Source: an uncultured Christensenellaceae bacterium
GTDB taxonomy: Bacteria; Bacillota; Clostridia; Christensenellales; Aristaeellaceae
Reading direction: 5' to 3'
NCBI GenBank assembly: GCA_905236495.1
Contig: CAJOPV010000007.1
Location: 1-25,982, forward strand
Length of the DNA stretch: 25,982 bases
Below the pieces are notes generated by a model. It searched no databases. It saw nothing but the letters and a program-made list of their open reading frames with translations, and was not told the DNA's origin. The position numbers and the translations under genes are program-made. Shown piece after piece: positions 23,160 to 25,982 of the stretch; the first letter of the stretch is position 1; each line of letters opens with the position of its first letter.

Positions 23160-23793
23160 GCTGGCGCCGTCGCTGCTGGCGGCGGATCTTTTGAACCTGG
23201 AATCGGAGATCGGGGATATGCTGTCCCGGGGGGTGACCCGGCTGCATTTTGACGTGATGGATGCCCATTTCGTGCCCAACCTGTCCTTCAGCCCGGAGCT
23301 GTGCGCCGCCGTTAAGGCCCGCTTTCCAGAATGCCGTTTGGATGTGCATCTGATGATGGATAACCCGGGCAAATACCTGAAAACCTTCGCGGAGGCAGGA
23401 GCGGATATCCTGACGGTGCATCAGGAAGTATTGCCGGACGCCCGTCCGATCCTGGATGCAATCAAGGCGCTGGGCGTGAAATGCGGTTTGTCTGTCAAGC
23501 CCGCAACCTTGGCGGATACGCTGACAAAGTACCTGGACATGCTGGATAATATCCTTATTATGACGGTGGAGCCGGGCTTTGGCGGGCAGAAATTCATGGT
23601 GGATATGCTGGATAAGATCAGGCTCCTGCGCGCTTGGGGATACAAAGGGGATATCGCCGTGGATGGAGGCGTCACCTTGGATAACGCCAGACAGATCACC
23701 GATGCCGGGGCCAATGTGCTGGTGATGGGCACCTCCTTTTTCCACGCTCAGGACCGGGATCTGGTCGTCCGATCCGTAAAGGAGCTTTCATGA
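23152..23793 (+). CDS. rpe: Ribulose-phosphate 3-epimerase
   Basis: Rpe interconverts ribulose-5-phosphate and xylulose-5-phosphate in the pentose phosphate pathway. I start at the ATG at 23152, just after GGAGGGAGAGG; the frame is open upstream only because of rsgA. The 213-residue TIM barrel shows APSLLAADLLNLE, FDVMDAHFVPNLSF with metal-binding His and Asp, LDVHLMM, MTVEPGFGGQKF and VDGGV. The position after rsgA is conserved in Firmicutes. It overlaps rsmA by four bases. Confidence 0.96.
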   Translation: MIELAPSLLAADLLNLESEIGDMLSRGVTRLHFDVMDAHFVPNLSFSPELCAAVKARFPECRLDVHLMMDNPGKYLKTFAEAGADILTVHQEVLPDARPILDAIKALGVKCGLSVKPATLADTLTKYLDMLDNILIMTVEPGFGGQKFMVDMLDKIRLLRAWGYKGDIAVDGGVTLDNARQITDAGANVLVMGTSFFHAQDRDLVVRSVKELS

Positions 23794-24602
23794 AACGGGA
23801 AGGGGAATTTCGGCATAAGCGCAGCCTGGGGCAGAATTTTATCACCGATGATGGGCTGTTTGCGGAGCTTGCCGCCTTTTCCTGCGTGGGGAAGGAAGAC
23901 CGGGTGCTGGAGATCGGCGCCGGGGCCGGGGGGCTTACGAAGGCCCTGGCGGAGCGGTGCCGGGAGGTCAGAGCTATCGAGGTGGATGGGACGCTGCTGC
24001 CCATCTTGCGGGTAGCGCTGGAAAAGTATCCCAACGCTTCTGTGATCCATGGGGACGTGATGCGGCTGAACTTGAAGGAAATCACGGCGGATTGGCCTGA
24101 TTTTCACGTGGTCGCCAATATCCCCTATTATTTGACGACGGATCTTATGACGATGCTGCTCAAATCCGACTTGCCCATCCGATCCGTCAGCGTGATGGTG
24201 CAGAAGGAGGCGGCGGAGCGCATCATCGCCGGGCCGGGGGAGGAGGGCTACGGCATGCTGGCGGTGCGGGCCCAATACGGGTACGAGCCCCGGATCGCGC
24301 TGCACGTGCCCGCCCAAATGTTCACGCCGCCCCCCAAGGTGGACAGCGCCTTTGTGGTGATGCCCAGGCGGGAGATGCCGGCGGTGCGGCCTCAGGATGA
24401 GGAAACCTTCTTCCGGGCTGCTGCAGCCGCCTTCGCCATGCGGCGAAAAACCATGGAAAACAACCTGATCGCCGCCTTCCATGTGCCCCGGGAGCAGGCC
24501 GGGCGCTGGCTGCATCAGTGCGGGTTTCCGCAAAATGTGCGGGGAGAAACCCTGTCCCTTCAGGATTTTGCAGCGCTGAGCGATGTGATTTCTTCAACGT
24601 AA
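23790..24602 (+). CDS. rsmA: 16S rRNA (adenine-1518/1519-N6)-dimethyltransferase RsmA (KsgA)
   Basis: RsmA dimethylates two adjacent adenines near the 3' end of 16S rRNA and acts as a late checkpoint in 30S assembly. The 270-residue protein has the RNA-contact start RSLGQNFITDD, SAM motif I EIGAGAGGLTKAL, and the catalytic NIPYYLTTDL. The NIPYY form with context in a housekeeping operon argues for KsgA and against Erm resistance methyltransferases, which modify 23S rRNA. It is the last gene before an intrinsic terminator. In Bacillus the corresponding place after rpe holds thiN. Confidence 0.94.
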   Translation: MKREGEFRHKRSLGQNFITDDGLFAELAAFSCVGKEDRVLEIGAGAGGLTKALAERCREVRAIEVDGTLLPILRVALEKYPNASVIHGDVMRLNLKEITADWPDFHVVANIPYYLTTDLMTMLLKSDLPIRSVSVMVQKEAAERIIAGPGEEGYGMLAVRAQYGYEPRIALHVPAQMFTPPPKVDSAFVVMPRREMPAVRPQDEETFFRAAAAAFAMRRKTMENNLIAAFHVPREQAGRWLHQCGFPQNVRGETLSLQDFAALSDVISST

Positions 24603-24612
24603 TAACCCCATG

Positions 24613-24643
24613 AAGCGCGTGAAAGACCCGCGCTTTTTGTCTG
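24613..24643 (+). terminator. Intrinsic terminator ending the long plus-strand operon
   Basis: A 7-bp stem (24613-24619 with 24629-24635, 9-base loop) runs into TTTTT and a T-rich tail, ten bases after the rsmA stop. Confidence 0.68.
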
Positions 24644-24674
24644 TTTCGGTCATATCCGCGACATATTTTCGGCG

Positions 24675-24704
24675 TTGACGAAAAAGCGGGGGCTATGGTA
24701 TAAT
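24675..24704 (+). promoter_or_regulatory. Strong promoter of pckA
   Basis: TTGACG (24675-24680), an 18-base spacer and a perfect TATAAT (24699-24704) preceded by TGG, an extended -10 element. Transcription would start near 24711, giving a leader of about 80 bases. Confidence 0.78.
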
Positions 24705-24747
24705 TTATTTGGTAGAGGTTGGCACTTCTAACCGCTGCCTGATCCCT

Positions 24748-24770
24748 TTATTTCCAAGTGAATGAAATAA
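24748..24770 (+). promoter_or_regulatory. AU-rich hairpin in the pckA leader
   Basis: TTATTTC (24748-24754) and GAAATAA (24764-24770) are perfect complements around a 9-base loop, ending 22 bases before the pckA start codon. It could stabilise the mRNA or shape ribosome access; a function is not shown. The 7-bp stem is weak because of its A-U content. Confidence 0.3.
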
Positions 24771-24792
24771 TATAGAAGAGAGGTATGGGTAC

Positions 24793-25982
24793 ATGGCAAA
24801 GATCGATCTGAACAAGTATGGCATCACCGGCACCAAGGAACTGATCTACAATCCCTCCTACGAGCTTCTGTATCAGGATGAAATGAACCCTCAGCTGGAA
24901 GGCTTTGAAAAGGGCCAGGAAAGCGAACTGGGGGCCGTGAACGTGATGACCGGCATCTACACCGGGCGTTCCCCCAAGGATAAGTATATCGTCATGGACG
25001 AAAACAGCAAGGACACCGTTTGGTGGACCTCCGACGAATATAAGAACGACAACCACCCCATGACGAAGGAAACCTGGGAGATCGTCCGCGGCCTGGCGAA
25101 AAAGCAGCTTTCCAATAAGAAGCTGTACGTGGTGGATGCCTTCTGCGGCGCCAACAAGGATACCCGCATGGCGGTGCGCTTCATCATGGAAGTGGCCTGG
25201 CAGGCCCATTTCGTCCGCAATATGTTCATCAAGCCCACCGCCGAGGAAGAGGCCGCCTTTGAGCCGGATTTCGTGGTCTATACCGCTTCCAAGGCCAAGT
25301 GCGAACAGTATAAGGAGCTGGGCCTCAACAGCGAAACCGTGGTGGCCTTCAACGTCACCAGCCGGGAGCAGGTGATATTGAACACCTGTTACGGCGGTGA
25401 AATGAAGAAGGGCATGTTCTCCATGATGAACTACTACCTGCCGCTCAAGGGCATCGCCAGCATGCACTGCTCCGCCAACACCGATATGAACGGCGAAAAC
25501 ACCGCCATCTTCTTCGGCCTGTCCGGCACCGGCAAAACCACCCTGTCCACCGACCCCAAGCGCCTGCTGATCGGCGACGACGAGCACGGCTGGGACGATA
25601 ACGGCGTGTTCAACTTTGAAGGCGGCTGCTATGCCAAGGTCATTAACCTGGATAAGGACAGCGAGCCGGATATCTACAACGCCATCAAACGGAACGCGCT
25701 GCTGGAAAACGTGACGCTGGATGAAAACGGCAAGATTGATTTCGCCGATAAGTCCGTCACCGAGAACACCCGCGTTTCCTATCCCATCGAGCATATCGAG
25801 AAGATCGTCAAGAACGTGCGGCCCACCAGCGCCGGCCCCGACGCCAAGAACGTGATCTTCCTGTCCGCCGACGCTTTCGGCGTGCTGCCCCCCGTCTCCG
25901 TGCTGACTCCCGAACAGACTAAGTATTACTTCCTGTCCGGCTTCACCGCCAAGCTGGCGGGCACCGAGCGCGGCATCACCGA
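24793..25982 (+). CDS. pckA: Phosphoenolpyruvate carboxykinase (ATP), 3' end beyond window
   Basis: PckA interconverts oxaloacetate and phosphoenolpyruvate with ATP/ADP; in anaerobes it often runs in the carboxylating direction to make ATP. 396 codons are visible of an expected 530 or so, and the frame stays open at the window edge. The P-loop GLSGTGKTT begins at residue 242 (K248), followed by IGDDEHGW with the metal-binding aspartates, and TGIYTGRSPKDKY near the N-terminus forms part of the substrate site. These mark the ATP-dependent family, not the GTP one. The ribosome binding site is modest (AGAGAGG), but the promoter is strong and codons favour C-ending forms, suggesting high expression. 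It is a separate unit from the ribosome-related operon upstream. Confidence 0.96.
   Translation, partial: MAKIDLNKYGITGTKELIYNPSYELLYQDEMNPQLEGFEKGQESELGAVNVMTGIYTGRSPKDKYIVMDENSKDTVWWTSDEYKNDNHPMTKETWEIVRGLAKKQLSNKKLYVVDAFCGANKDTRMAVRFIMEVAWQAHFVRNMFIKPTAEEEAAFEPDFVVYTASKAKCEQYKELGLNSETVVAFNVTSREQVILNTCYGGEMKKGMFSMMNYYLPLKGIASMHCSANTDMNGENTAIFFGLSGTGKTTLSTDPKRLLIGDDEHGWDDNGVFNFEGGCYAKVINLDKDSEPDIYNAIKRNALLENVTLDENGKIDFADKSVTENTRVSYPIEHIEKIVKNVRPTSAGPDAKNVIFLSADAFGVLPPVSVLTPEQTKYYFLSGFTAKLAGTERGIT

Noticed and set aside
23790..24602. Erm-type macrolide resistance methyltransferase
   Set aside because: The N-terminal RSLGQNFITDD, the NIPYY motif and the housekeeping operon context fit RsmA/KsgA.
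24748..25794. 348-codon minus-strand frame
   Set aside because: Antisense to pckA, whose motifs are clear on the plus strand.
1..25982. CRISPR array, insertion sequence, phage genes, tRNA or rRNA genes
   Set aside because: No spaced direct repeats, transposase or integrase motifs, or tRNA/rRNA sequences were seen on either strand; gene order is that of a conserved chromosomal core.

Overview
The window is GC-rich bacterial chromosome carrying two densely packed, convergent-free gene blocks of housekeeping genes. Several things point to a Gram-positive Firmicute of the class Clostridia: strong AGGAGG-type ribosome binding sites throughout, RemA, the PASTA kinase/PP2C pair, a SpoIID-family protein, a DUF512 PDZ/radical-SAM-like protein next to der, and the conserved order yicC-remA-gmk-rpoZ-coaBC-priA-def-fmt-rsmB-rlmN-prpC-prkC-rsgA-rpe. 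A family or genus cannot be named from the sequence alone.

Minus-strand block (about 8510 down to 177): a stand-alone gene for a secreted SpoIID/SH3b protein ends at a hairpin terminator. A consensus promoter near 6650 then starts an operon reading GNAT acetyltransferase, prmA, inositol-monophosphatase-like protein, PHP-type phosphatase, DUF512 protein, der, plsY. A second good promoter lies over the end of the PHP gene and could drive the last three genes separately. Positions 1-176, beyond plsY, hold no gene I can support but contain four consecutive near-perfect hairpins.

Middle (about 8550-10540): divergent promoters separate the SpoIID gene from a plus-strand MATE transporter. Behind the transporter sits an unrecognised 46-codon gene whose Shine-Dalgarno sequence can fold into a hairpin, followed at once by a strong intrinsic terminator.

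Plus-strand block (10546-24602): fifteen genes, most overlapping or a few bases apart, starting at an extended -10 promoter and ending at an intrinsic terminator after rsmA. They couple nucleotide and CoA synthesis (gmk, coaBC), transcription (rpoZ), replication restart (priA), N-terminal formyl-methionine handling (def, fmt), rRNA modification and ribosome assembly (rsmB, rlmN, rsgA, rsmA), RNA turnover (yicC) and Ser/Thr phospho-signalling (prpC, prkC). After that terminator, a strong promoter drives ATP-dependent pckA, cut off by the window end.

I found no convincing undescribed multi-gene system. The most open items are the hairpin cluster at the left edge, the 46-aa gene with its masked ribosome binding site, the DUF512 protein, and the GNAT gene fused at operon level to prmA. 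Promoters, terminators and hairpins were found by eye; no folding or database search was run.
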